In this document: piece by piece, positions 1 through 7,359 of the stretch | Layout: every line of letters begins with the position of its first letter | Position numbering within the stretch: position 1 is the stretch's first letter | Assembly: GCA_963660915.1 (NCBI GenBank) | Contig: CAVLAO010000024.1 | Span: 1-25,493 of the forward strand | Length of the DNA stretch: 25,493 bases | Reading direction: 5' to 3' | From: UMGS1766 sp963660915 | GTDB taxonomy: Bacteria; Bacillota; Clostridia; Oscillospirales; Oscillospiraceae | Translations under genes and position numbers: made by a program | The notes under the pieces: generated by a model | Told to the model about the DNA's origin: nothing | Databases searched by the model: none | What the model saw: the letters and a program-made list of their open reading frames with translations, nothing else

Positions 1-39
1 TAATTGTCAAACCAATCAGAGACGCTGTTTTCAACCCAA

Positions 40-2571
40 CTATGTTTCACTTTCAACCAGTCGAATTTCTCCTGCCTGAATAAGCCGCACAAAAAGCGGA
101 GCCAGTTCCGGATCAAATTCTCTGCCGCAGCCTTTTTCCAGTTGATCGATCGCGTAGTCAATGCTTAACGCCTTTCGATAGGGGCGGTCGGTTGTCATCG
201 CATCAAAGGCATCTGCAACAGCAAGGCACCGGGCAGATAACGGAATCTCTGCTCCGGCTGCTCCTCTTGGATATCCGCGGCCATCCCAACGCTCATGATG
301 CCCCACCACTGCCGGAATCAAATAGTCCATGGCAGGCAAATGCCGAATCATATCAATTGAATTATTGACATGGCTCTTAATCGTTTCATATTCCGCATCG
401 GTAAGCTTTCCGTTTTTGCCCAGAATATTTTCCGGAATACTAATCTTCCCGATATCATGCAGTAAACCAGCTTCGTAAATCATGCGCACCTGTTCATCAT
501 TCATGCCGTATGCAGCTGCCAGAATCGCAGAGTAGCGCGCCACATTTCGGCTGTGTTGATAGGTATAATGATCTTTTGCATCAATCGCCGCTGTCAGTGC
601 CCGAATTGCTGTTTCATTGCGCTGATAAGCTGAATCTGCACTCCGGCGAATAATGCATAGCGCCCTCTCCCGTGGGGAATGAACCGTTGTTGACTCAACT
701 GCAAACCGATTGATTCCCTGTTTGCCATTTGCTTTCGCATGATAAGTCGCCAAGTCTGCATTCTCCATTAGTTCTTTGGCTGAAGAGGCGGCAAACGGAC
801 TGACGCAAATACCGCAGCTCACCGTAAGCCCTCGCATATACCGTCTCTCCGGTGCTGCATTAATCTCTGCCACGCGGCGGCGAATTTCCTGCGCCAAAAG
901 ATCTGCTGCACGTCCGTCATAATGCGGCATCAAGACAGCAAACACTTTTCCGCTGCTTCGAAAAATGAGGCCGTTGGTATCTACACAACTGCGCAAAATA
1001 TTTGCCACTTCAACTAAAACGCGATCGCCCTCGCTGACGCCGTAGAGCTGATTGTACAACTTGAAGTCATCCAAATCGATGTACAGCAATGCCAAAGAAC
1101 TGTTGCGGCACAAATCAAACTGCCGCTCAATCTGCTCCACGAAATAGCGATAGTTGTACACTCCTGTCAGACTGTCAACTCTGGCTTCCCGGTAAACCTG
1201 CTCATAAAGAGCAGCGTTTTTTAACGCAATCGCCGTAATGGAAGAAACTGTGGTCAGGAAGCTCAATTCTGTATAAGAAAAATGAACATTTTTATCCTTC
1301 CCGGACAACAGCACAACGCCGACCAAACCTTCCTGGTCTCGCAGCGCCACCATGCATCCAAGACCAATACGGCGAAAAGTTTCCTTCTCGCTTTGCCACA
1401 TCGATTGATACAATGGACTGCAGCGAAATTCATCCATCAGCAAATAGGACTCCTGCTCCTGTAAATAGGTCAGGCAAGGGCTGTCTTTTTTGATTTCAAC
1501 GCCGCCAGAGTCCAAAGAAGAATTACTGCAGCGAGATAGAAAGCACTCCTTTTCCGGCAGGCAAATAATCACCCGCTCAACCGGAATTTCCACTTGGATA
1601 ATTTCTACCAGGCGCTCCATGATTTCGTTTACATCTAAGCTTTGAGAGATAACATTTGAATAAGTACTCAGCCGTTTATCCTGCTGGCGCTCCCGGGAAA
1701 AAACCTGATTTAGTATACTCCGCAGCAATTGATATATTCCAACCATCATCAGAGCGACAACAACTGCAACCACCATTGTTGCAACATTATCATTCATGCC
1801 AAACCAACGAATAAAAGAATCTTTCACGCTGCCAATGTAATATGCTCCAAACAGCACAAACACTGCTGCCAGAATCAACACCAACAGAGAACGGGAAATC
1901 AGCAGTTTCAAGCTGAACATGTGCTTTTTATACAGTGCCCATGTTAAGAGCACCGCGCAAATAATCCCTGAAAATTGATCCCATGGAAACACATTCCCCG
2001 GCATAATAGAGATCATATTGCCCAGTGCCATAATAACGCAGGCAAAAATCAACGCCAGCAGGCCGGGAGAACGCAGTCCCCGCTCCTTCACCGCCCTGCG
2101 AATAATCTGCGCCGTGGACAGCACAATACTCAACAGGACAACCAGTGGAACCACAATCAGCAGCGGAACAGAACCGTAATGAAAAACTGTTTTTCCCGCC
2201 GCCGTAACCCCCGGAGTTGGCGGCTGCAGAAAAATACCACGGGTGGTCAATACTAAAATGATCGCCGTTGCAATGGACCACACCGCTTTTAGGAAAACGC
2301 CCCGTTCCCGTATAAAATTGCAAACAAAGAAAAAGCAGCACAGCGCAATCGAAAACAAAGCAAGCAGCGACACATAGAACCAGAAACTGACTCCCGGCGG
2401 CACTTGCATCCGCATCAGTACAGAGGCTCCGGACCAGGCAGTCAGCACCCCAAGGAAGACAATAAAGGTGCGCACTTCGCGGTTCTTCTTGGCTGCCATA
2501 AAAGTAATAAACAGCAAAAAGAAGCAGCAAAATGCAAGAATATTTACGAAGAGAAATTGAACATTTGCCAC
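40..2571 (-). CDS. Membrane 7TM-GAF-GGDEF(degenerate)-HD-GYP signalling protein
   Basis: This is a large (843 aa) membrane-anchored cyclic-dinucleotide protein, most likely a c-di-GMP phosphodiesterase. Roughly residues 5-285 hold seven or more hydrophobic segments, like the 7TM sensor region of some histidine kinases. A GAF-like region follows at about 310-455, a GGDEF-fold domain at about 470-630, and an HD-GYP domain at about 665-835. The HD-GYP signature is intact: HD in HDIGK at about 705-706, HHE at about 758 and DGRGYP shortly after. The GGDEF active-site loop reads SGKVF (about 540-544) instead of GGDEF, so cyclase activity is unlikely and the domain may sense GTP or dimerise. The start is GTG with a strong AAGGAGGTGA upstream. 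It is the last gene of a four-gene minus-strand operon, 39 bases after the GH3 gene. The sensory ligand is unknown. Confidence 0.93.
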   Translation of the reverse strand: MANVQFLFVNILAFCCFFLLFITFMAAKKNREVRTFIVFLGVLTAWSGASVLMRMQVPPGVSFWFYVSLLALFSIALCCFFFVCNFIRERGVFLKAVWSIATAIILVLTTRGIFLQPPTPGVTAAGKTVFHYGSVPLLIVVPLVVLLSIVLSTAQIIRRAVKERGLRSPGLLALIFACVIMALGNMISIMPGNVFPWDQFSGIICAVLLTWALYKKHMFSLKLLISRSLLVLILAAVFVLFGAYYIGSVKDSFIRWFGMNDNVATMVVAVVVALMMVGIYQLLRSILNQVFSRERQQDKRLSTYSNVISQSLDVNEIMERLVEIIQVEIPVERVIICLPEKECFLSRCSNSSLDSGGVEIKKDSPCLTYLQEQESYLLMDEFRCSPLYQSMWQSEKETFRRIGLGCMVALRDQEGLVGVVLLSGKDKNVHFSYTELSFLTTVSSITAIALKNAALYEQVYREARVDSLTGVYNYRYFVEQIERQFDLCRNSSLALLYIDLDDFKLYNQLYGVSEGDRVLVEVANILRSCVDTNGLIFRSSGKVFAVLMPHYDGRAADLLAQEIRRRVAEINAAPERRYMRGLTVSCGICVSPFAASSAKELMENADLATYHAKANGKQGINRFAVESTTVHSPRERALCIIRRSADSAYQRNETAIRALTAAIDAKDHYTYQHSRNVARYSAILAAAYGMNDEQVRMIYEAGLLHDIGKISIPENILGKNGKLTDAEYETIKSHVNNSIDMIRHLPAMDYLIPAVVGHHERWDGRGYPRGAAGAEIPLSARCLAVADAFDAMTTDRPYRKALSIDYAIDQLEKGCGREFDPELAPLFVRLIQAGEIRLVESET

Positions 2572-2610
2572 CTGGTCTTCACCTCCTTCATCAATTGAAA
2601 CTCGCGCTAC

Positions 2611-4197
2611 TCAGCAGCGATACTGCTTCTGAAACTCCAGCAGTTCATTCACATCCAGTGAACTTGGATTGATTCGCAGAATCGTTCTTTTGCTCTTCTG
2701 CTGAAATGCGGAAATCACTCCGTACTTCAGAATATCAATCTGCAGCGGTTCGATGGACAGCAGCTTTTTCAAATCCGCATAGTCGCTGTCAAAATAGCGA
2801 AAATATGCTGACAAATGATCGGTCAGTACCTGTTTAGACGCTGCTGCCATCTGTTGTTCCGATGGTGGAATTTCTACAAACATATGCAAAAACGGCCGAT
2901 TTTGCGCATCATATTCCTTGCGGGCAAACCACGCTGAAATCGGAAGTTTTGACAGTTGAAGGACCTGCTGCACAGAGGCCTCCGTAATACGGGTAAATCC
3001 GGCAATATCAATCACGCTGGGGATACGATCCTGAAAATAAAACCGTGGAAGTTCATTTTGTCCCGCCGAAACACACCGATAGACGTCGCCGATGCGATAG
3101 CGCATAAATGCACCGCCATGGAACACACTAATGACTAACTCATACTGTTCTCCTGCGGTCACCTCGTCCATCAGGCAGGTACGGGGCTCATATTCCGAAT
3201 CCGCAAGACTCCGAAGCATTTCCGCCTCCGGAATAAATTCATAAAAGCAGGCATTCGGGAAAAAAACCATGCCATTGCGATTCCAATCTTCGGCTGCAAT
3301 GCAGGTACTCTCTGTCCCTGCTGCAATTTCAATCGGTGAAACCCCCCACGCCGCGGTCAGCGCCTCTCGATAGCAACGTGAGTCGGGCCCGGTATATACA
3401 AACCCCTTAATGTGAAATAAATCTTTCGGCTGAAGTCCGCGCCCATCTCTGCGGCAAAAATACTTCGCCTTTACATAGCGCGCCGCGATCATCGGGCTGA
3501 TGGTTCGTGCAGCGCTTCCCCCGCTCCCCATGCCTGAGAAGCGTTCGGTAATAAAATTCGCTACCGCGCCCATACCGAAGAAATAGTCGATTCCACCGGT
3601 CAATCCCTGCGCAAATCCATTTTTGATGCGCTGAGAAAAGCTTGCCGATGCAGACTGCCTGTCATTAGGAAGCCAGTCGAAGCGGATGTCCTCTCCAAGC
3701 AGCGACGGCATTAGCCCGGTTGCATACGGAAGTGGAGCTCCCCCATACAGTACCCGATCTCCTTTGTGTACGGAAAACTGACCCTTTTCTCGGCTGGTAC
3801 ACAGCATTGTCAAAGTGCAAAGATTGTGTCGATACGTATCCAGCATTTCTCTGGTGTAGGGTGCAACCTTTGTTGGGCGCAATCCACCCTCCCAGGTCGT
3901 TTGAATCCAGATCACCGGCTGCCCCGGCAACTGTTCTGCCCGCTTCGCCAAAAGAGTATCTGCGTAGTCTGTATAACTGGTCAACGGAAGCATTTCCCGC
4001 AGCTGTTCAAAGTTTTCCGGTCTTTTCCCGTTTAACAGGCGCTTTCCTAATCCACTGCCACACCAGCAGGTTAATTGTTCCTGCAACAGACGATGCTGCA
4101 TAAACATGTAATCCTTCAGTGAAAGATCCAAATATCCGCAGTACTCCCCCCAGAGCTGTGTGCGAGACATTTTCTTCAGTTTTTTCTCAAATTGCAA
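2611..4197 (-). CDS. GH3-family adenylate-forming enzyme
   Basis: The protein (528 aa) belongs to the GH3 family, named from plant auxin-amido synthetases, which activate a carboxylate as acyl-AMP and transfer it, usually to an amine. Visible landmarks are a motif-I region at about 99-110 (TTWEGGLRPTK, diverged from the usual serine/threonine/glycine-rich ATP loop), a GTEST motif corresponding to motif II, and YRIGDV corresponding to motif III. There is no signal peptide. The start is TTG: a GAAGGAAG ribosome binding site sits inside the end of the preceding gene, 9 bases upstream. An ATG at residue 10 is the alternative. It lies 6 bases after the ICMT-like gene. The substrate of bacterial GH3 proteins is generally unknown; the membrane-enzyme neighbours hint at a lipid or membrane-derived acid, which is only an inference. 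Confidence 0.85.
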   Translation of the reverse strand: MQFEKKLKKMSRTQLWGEYCGYLDLSLKDYMFMQHRLLQEQLTCWCGSGLGKRLLNGKRPENFEQLREMLPLTSYTDYADTLLAKRAEQLPGQPVIWIQTTWEGGLRPTKVAPYTREMLDTYRHNLCTLTMLCTSREKGQFSVHKGDRVLYGGAPLPYATGLMPSLLGEDIRFDWLPNDRQSASASFSQRIKNGFAQGLTGGIDYFFGMGAVANFITERFSGMGSGGSAARTISPMIAARYVKAKYFCRRDGRGLQPKDLFHIKGFVYTGPDSRCYREALTAAWGVSPIEIAAGTESTCIAAEDWNRNGMVFFPNACFYEFIPEAEMLRSLADSEYEPRTCLMDEVTAGEQYELVISVFHGGAFMRYRIGDVYRCVSAGQNELPRFYFQDRIPSVIDIAGFTRITEASVQQVLQLSKLPISAWFARKEYDAQNRPFLHMFVEIPPSEQQMAAASKQVLTDHLSAYFRYFDSDYADLKKLLSIEPLQIDILKYGVISAFQQKSKRTILRINPSSLDVNELLEFQKQYRC

Positions 4198-4203
4198 TGG
4201 GGG

Positions 4204-4773
4204 TCACTTCCTTCTATTCAGGCAGCGCGCTGTATTGCGCAGATTTGGAACAAGGAACGGTACCTTCGATTGATATTCGGCATATCCTTCTATGCGCCGG
4301 ATAAAAACGACCTGATCTTCAAATGCCGCCAGCAACACATCCAACAGTCCATAGATCATACCCACAAAAGGGCTCAGTCCGGCCCCCAACCACAAAAACA
4401 GCATCAAAAAGCAAAAGAACAACACTCCCGGATGGCGGCACAGGGCATACACGCCTTTCGCACATACCATCCTCTGCTCCCCCGGCTGCCCGTAGGATGC
4501 CTGACGGGGCAATGAAAAAAACAGTGCGTCCAACTCCAGCCACAGTGCTCCTGCCGCCAGTGCCAGACAAATCAATTGGCCGGGGATAACAGGGAACATC
4601 GACTTTGAAAAGTGTAGTTGACCTGCCAAAGAGATCACCAACAAAACACAGGAAAGTGGGAACAGCCATTTCCCGAACGATTTTCTCCACCATGCGTCGT
4701 TGCAGTCACTTAGAAAAAGAAGTGCGTAACTCAGCACACCAAGTCCAAATAAAACGTTCTGCAGTATACTCAC
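4204..4773 (-). CDS. ICMT/PEMT-like integral membrane methyltransferase
   Basis: A 189-aa membrane protein with four or five hydrophobic segments (about 5-22, 35-55, 62-88, 117-150). The C-terminal core resembles the isoprenylcysteine carboxyl methyltransferase/phospholipid N-methyltransferase superfamily: GVYALCRHPG at about 107-116, an acidic pair at 152-153, EGYAEYQ at 162-168, then VPFLVP. In the family these residues form the S-adenosylmethionine site at the membrane face. Bacteria mostly lack prenylated CaaX proteins, so the substrate is more likely a lipid or small molecule. The start is GTG with a modest AGGA site. It lies 15 bases after the rhomboid gene and 6 bases before the GH3 gene, so co-transcription is very likely. 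Family membership is fairly secure; methyl transfer has not been shown. Confidence 0.8.
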   Translation of the reverse strand: MSILQNVLFGLGVLSYALLFLSDCNDAWWRKSFGKWLFPLSCVLLVISLAGQLHFSKSMFPVIPGQLICLALAAGALWLELDALFFSLPRQASYGQPGEQRMVCAKGVYALCRHPGVLFFCFLMLFLWLGAGLSPFVGMIYGLLDVLLAAFEDQVVFIRRIEGYAEYQSKVPFLVPNLRNTARCLNRRK

Positions 4774-4788
4774 CCCTATCCTACGCTA

Positions 4789-5373
4789 TCAACGCCGTCC
4801 TTTTCGCATCGCCAGTCCGTAGACCAATCCCAGCGCACCACCGATGATATGCGTCAGTTGAGAAACATTGTCGGAAAGGAAAATCGCATCATGAATTTCC
4901 TGTCCCAGATAAAGTGCTGTTACCGCAAGAAAAGTTAAAGGGATTCGTCCTCTCTGATAGCTGACCATGGAGGCAAGAATAATCATCATAAACACCACAC
5001 CGCTTGCACCAAGCAATGCAGTGTGCGGAAAGAAAAACATATCCACAAGTCCGGTCACAACCGCCGTTACTGCAATCATGCCAAGCAATCGGCCGCTGCC
5101 ATAAAATTCTTCCACAATCGGACCTAACAGCAAAAAGAGCATCATATTGCTGATGTAATGGCTCATTCCGGAGTGTCCAAGCACATGTCCGAACAGGCGC
5201 ACATAAGTCAACGGATCCGCCCAGGAGGCAGCATACACGCAAAACAGCTTCTGCGTAGTAACCCCATTTGTCACATAGCCAAGCCCCAAGACCAAAAGGG
5301 AGAGCAACGCAAAGGACAATGTAACCGGTGCATTATAATCAAACTTACGAAGCAATCCGCTCCCTCCACTCAT
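4789..5373 (-). CDS. Rhomboid-family intramembrane serine protease
   Basis: A 194-aa six-helix rhomboid. The catalytic dyad is visible: serine 124 in GASG and histidine 175 in the last helix (HIIGG). The HxxxN motif before the catalytic helix is at H72-N76 (GHSGMSHYISNM). Rhomboids cleave transmembrane helices within the bilayer; the substrate is unknown. It is the first gene of the rhomboid/ICMT/GH3/HD-GYP operon. The given ATG has no ribosome binding site and would leave a leader of only about 17 bases. Codon 7 (TTG at 5355) lies 7 bases after GGAGGG, and the protein would then begin LLRKFDYN, so 5355 may be the true start. Confidence 0.88.
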   Translation of the reverse strand: MSGGSGLLRKFDYNAPVTLSFALLSLLVLGLGYVTNGVTTQKLFCVYAASWADPLTYVRLFGHVLGHSGMSHYISNMMLFLLLGPIVEEFYGSGRLLGMIAVTAVVTGLVDMFFFPHTALLGASGVVFMMIILASMVSYQRGRIPLTFLAVTALYLGQEIHDAIFLSDNVSQLTHIIGGALGLVYGLAMRKGRR

Positions 5374-5396
5374 AAAATAGTCAAAATCTACGACCG

Positions 5397-5425
5397 ATTA
5401 TACCATAACCCGACTTGCTTGAAAA
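5397..5425 (-). promoter_or_regulatory. Promoter of the rhomboid-GH3-HD-GYP operon
   Basis: On the minus strand a perfect TATAAT (5397-5402) with an extended -10 TGG lies 17 bases from TTTTCA (5420-5425). The predicted transcript starts near 5390. It is divergent from deoC. Confidence 0.6.
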
Positions 5426-5521
5426 GAGGAGAGAAGTGTGCTACATTGATTTATATCACAGTTTTTTCCGAATACAACAGGATTAAAAGTTAGTTAAAAT
5501 CATTTTCGAAGGGAGTCATCT

Positions 5522-6181
5522 ATGGAACGTTCTGAACTGCTTCACCACGTTGACCACACATTGCTTCGCCCGGACACTACATGGGCGGAAATACAACAGT
5601 TATGCGACGAAGCACTGGCCTATCACACCGCCTCGGTCTGTGTTCCCCCTGCTTATGTCAGTCGCTGTGCCAATTATCTTCGCGGTCGTGTTCCCATCTG
5701 CACGGTAATCGGCTTTCCGAACGGATACAACACCACAAATGCAAAAGCATTCGAGGCGGCAGAAGCCGCCGATAACGGTGCAGATGAATTGGACGTTGTG
5801 GTCAATCTCGGTTGGGTTAAAGAAGGTCAGTGGGGACTTGTTATGAGCGAAATTCAAACTGTAAAACGTGCCTGTCCCGGTAAAACCGTCAAAATGATTA
5901 TCGAGGCCTGCCTTCTCTCTGAGGAAGAAAAACTTCGCCTGTGCAAGACAGCTACTTTAGGAAAGATTGACTACATCAAAACATCTACCGGTTTCTCTTC
6001 CGGTGGAGCCACTGCGGAAGACGTAGCTCTGCTGGCTGCAAATGTCGGCCCGAATGTAAAAATCAAGGCCTCCGGCGGAATTTCTACATTGGAGGATGCG
6101 GAGCAATTTCTCGCTCTTGGTGCAGACCGCCTCGGCAGTAGCAAACTTGTCCGGCTCGTTATGGAAGAACAATCTTTATAA
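5522..6181 (+). CDS. deoC: Deoxyribose-phosphate aldolase
   Basis: DeoC cleaves 2-deoxyribose 5-phosphate to acetaldehyde and glyceraldehyde 3-phosphate, in deoxynucleoside catabolism. The protein is 219 aa, the usual bacterial length (about 215-225). The Schiff-base lysine is K153 in YIKTSTGF, the partner lysine is K182 in KIKASGGI, and the catalytic aspartate is D91 in ELDVVVN. It is a soluble TIM barrel. The ATG follows a GAAGGGAG site. No deoA, deoB or cdd neighbour is visible, so it stands alone, divergent from the rhomboid operon and convergent with the next gene across a shared hairpin. Confidence 0.96.
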   Translation: MERSELLHHVDHTLLRPDTTWAEIQQLCDEALAYHTASVCVPPAYVSRCANYLRGRVPICTVIGFPNGYNTTNAKAFEAAEAADNGADELDVVVNLGWVKEGQWGLVMSEIQTVKRACPGKTVKMIIEACLLSEEEKLRLCKTATLGKIDYIKTSTGFSSGGATAEDVALLAANVGPNVKIKASGGISTLEDAEQFLALGADRLGSSKLVRLVMEEQSL

Positions 6182-6204
6182 TGGCTTAGGCTGAAAACAG
6201 TAAA

Positions 6205-6239
6205 ACAGCGCCAATCGAAGTAATATCGATTGGCGCTGT
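6205..6239. terminator. Shared hairpin between convergent genes
   Basis: A perfect 14-bp stem (ACAGCGCCAATCGA and its complement) with a 7-base loop lies between the stops of deoC and the minus-strand gene. On the minus strand it is followed by TTTTACTGTTTTC, so it best fits termination of the minus-strand transcript. The plus-strand tail is not T-rich. Confidence 0.75.
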
Positions 6240-6261
6240 CTGCATTGTTGCGATATACGAT

Positions 6262-6621
6262 TCAGCTAATTGCTTCCAACATAAAGGTCACCGGGCGCAG
6301 GCCATCGGAACAACAGGCGAAGTGAGGCGGAAGCGTTTCAATTTCCCCCGGTTGACAGAATCCGGCTCGATCACAGACCAACAGCACATCTTTCCAAATA
6401 TCTGCCCATGCCCAGTCGCAAAAGCCCTCCGGTTTGCAATTACCAAAGGGATCAAGCTGAACGGTAAAAGTCATTCCCTCTTGAAAAAAATTGCACGGAA
6501 CCACAGTTCCCCGTTCTGCGCCGGGACGATATTGCGCATATTTTTCGCCCAAATCTGTGTAACATGCCACCTTTACCACCGTGATACGTACAGTATGATT
6601 CACAAAGGTACGGTCTCTCAT
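6262..6621 (-). CDS. TIGR04076-like cysteine-rich protein
   Basis: A 119-aa protein of unknown function resembling the TIGR04076 family: an N-terminal VRITVVKVACYTDL strand, a central KPEGFCDWAW and a C-terminal SDGLRPVTFMLEAI. Eight cysteines (C20, C43, C62, C68, C83, C89, C103, C104) could bind metal, but no standard cluster motif is seen. There are no membrane segments. The start is ATG at 6621, 8 bases after GAGGAGGT. A longer frame beginning at 6642 is ruled out because its ATG lies inside the TATAAT of the promoter. The gene appears monocistronic and ends at the hairpin shared with deoC. Confidence 0.8.
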   Translation of the reverse strand: MRDRTFVNHTVRITVVKVACYTDLGEKYAQYRPGAERGTVVPCNFFQEGMTFTVQLDPFGNCKPEGFCDWAWADIWKDVLLVCDRAGFCQPGEIETLPPHFACCSDGLRPVTFMLEAIS

Positions 6622-6640
6622 AGCAAGAACCTCCTCATTC

Positions 6641-6649
6641 ATTATACCA
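6641..6649 (-). promoter_or_regulatory. Extended -10 promoter for the TIGR04076-like gene
   Basis: TATAAT (6641-6646) is preceded on the minus strand by TGG, an extended -10. The -35 region is poor. It lies about 20 bases upstream of the ATG at 6621. Confidence 0.55.
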
Positions 6650-6758
6650 CGACAACCACTAATCAGTTTTAGTCAGGGATGATTCCCTTGTCGTGATTGA
6701 CTTTCTTTTGATTCTTTGACTGATCCATATTATCCTGCCGGTACGGACTAATGTTATC

Positions 6759-6786
6759 ATTTTGTTATCGCTGTCGATAACAAAAT
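6759..6786. repeat. Perfect 12-bp inverted repeat
   Basis: ATTTTGTTATCG and its exact complement are separated by CTGT. No T-tract follows on either strand, so it is not a normal terminator. It sits in the gap 6647-7226, which has no intact gene, near hsdM/hsdS fragments. It could be a protein-binding or recombination site; the function is unknown. Confidence 0.7.
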
Positions 6787-6920
6787 CTCCATAACTGTGG
6801 ATAGTGGATAATAGCAAAATGTTCTGGTTCAGATTATAAGCGGGTTTTCTTAGGCGTGCAATACAGTTTTTTCATTCTGTCACATAAAACTTGTTTTGTG
6901 TGGTTCGTTTTCTGCTACTC

Positions 6921-6980
6921 ACACGCCTAGCAAAGGCCGTGTCTGAATTAGAACAGCTGATTGGAGAAGCGGAGGAGTAA
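6921..6980 (+). pseudogene. Fragment of type I restriction-modification hsdM (3' end)
   Basis: The frame ending at 6978-6980 reads TRLAKAVSELEQLIGEAEE and then stops. It resembles the C-terminal tail of a type I methylase subunit and abuts hsdS with a TAATG stop/start overlap, the usual hsdM-hsdS arrangement. The assignment leans on the neighbouring hsdS fragment. Everything upstream of about 6921 is lost. Confidence 0.5.
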
Positions 6981-7150
6981 TGCATACCAAGGCATTAAGA
7001 CAGAAAATCCTAGACCTTGCGATTCGTGGCAAACTCGTCCCGCAAGACCCGAACGACGAGCCTGCTTCTGTCCTGCTGGAACGCATCCGCGCTAAAAACA
7101 GCAGATGGTCAAGGATGGCAAGCTGAAGGCAAAGCTCTTTTATTTTTAAG
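6980..7150 (+). pseudogene. Truncated, frameshifted hsdS (type I specificity subunit)
   Basis: The ATG at 6980 follows GGAGG and opens a frame reading LRQKILDLAIRGKLVPQDPN and on to ERIRAK, the stereotyped N-terminus of clostridial HsdS proteins. Near 7098 the frame is lost: the expected EKQQMVKDGKLKAK continues in another phase (QQMVKDGKLKAK). The open frame stops at 7126, and similarity ends by about 7135. A full HsdS is about 400 aa, so only about 12 percent remains. It cannot work as a specificity subunit. Confidence 0.8.
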
Positions 7151-7226
7151 GGTAGAAACACTGGGTTCCTGTGTCACCTTTTCGACGTAAATAAATTCGT
7201 TCTCCCTTTCATCGAAAGCCTTCTTT

Positions 7227-7253
7227 TTAGCACTCTACCATCAAGAGTGCTAA
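7227..7253 (+). promoter_or_regulatory. CIRCE element (HrcA operator)
   Basis: The sequence is a perfect match to TTAGCACTC-N9-GAGTGCTAA. CIRCE is the binding site of the heat-shock repressor HrcA. It lies 106 bases upstream of the clpB ATG, pointing to HrcA control of clpB. The promoter itself is unclear: TAAAAT overlaps the right arm (7251-7256), and a TATACT lies at 7304-7309 with a poor -35. Confidence 0.93.
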
Positions 7254-7327
7254 AATTTACTTCGTATTTACGCAGTGTTCACAGTTCGTTCACAGACAAA
7301 TCCTATACTAAAATCAAACAAAGGAAT

Positions 7328-7343
7328 GGAGCGCTATCGCTCC
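7328..7343 (+). promoter_or_regulatory. Leader hairpin before the clpB ribosome binding site
   Basis: GGAGCG-CTAT-CGCTCC forms a 6-bp GC-rich hairpin. It ends one base before the AAAGGAGGG site, so it could affect ribosome access or mRNA stability. Temperature sensing is only a suggestion. Confidence 0.5.
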
Positions 7344-7359
7344 AAAGGAGGGTTTGACA

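Noticed and set aside
1928..2530. 200-codon overlapping frame within the HD-GYP gene
   Set aside because: Same strand but another phase of the 7TM coding region; no ribosome site and no domain.
6262..6642. Longer start for the TIGR04076-like gene
   Set aside because: The ATG at 6640-6642 lies in the TATAAT box; the ATG at 6621 has GAGGAGGT at good spacing.
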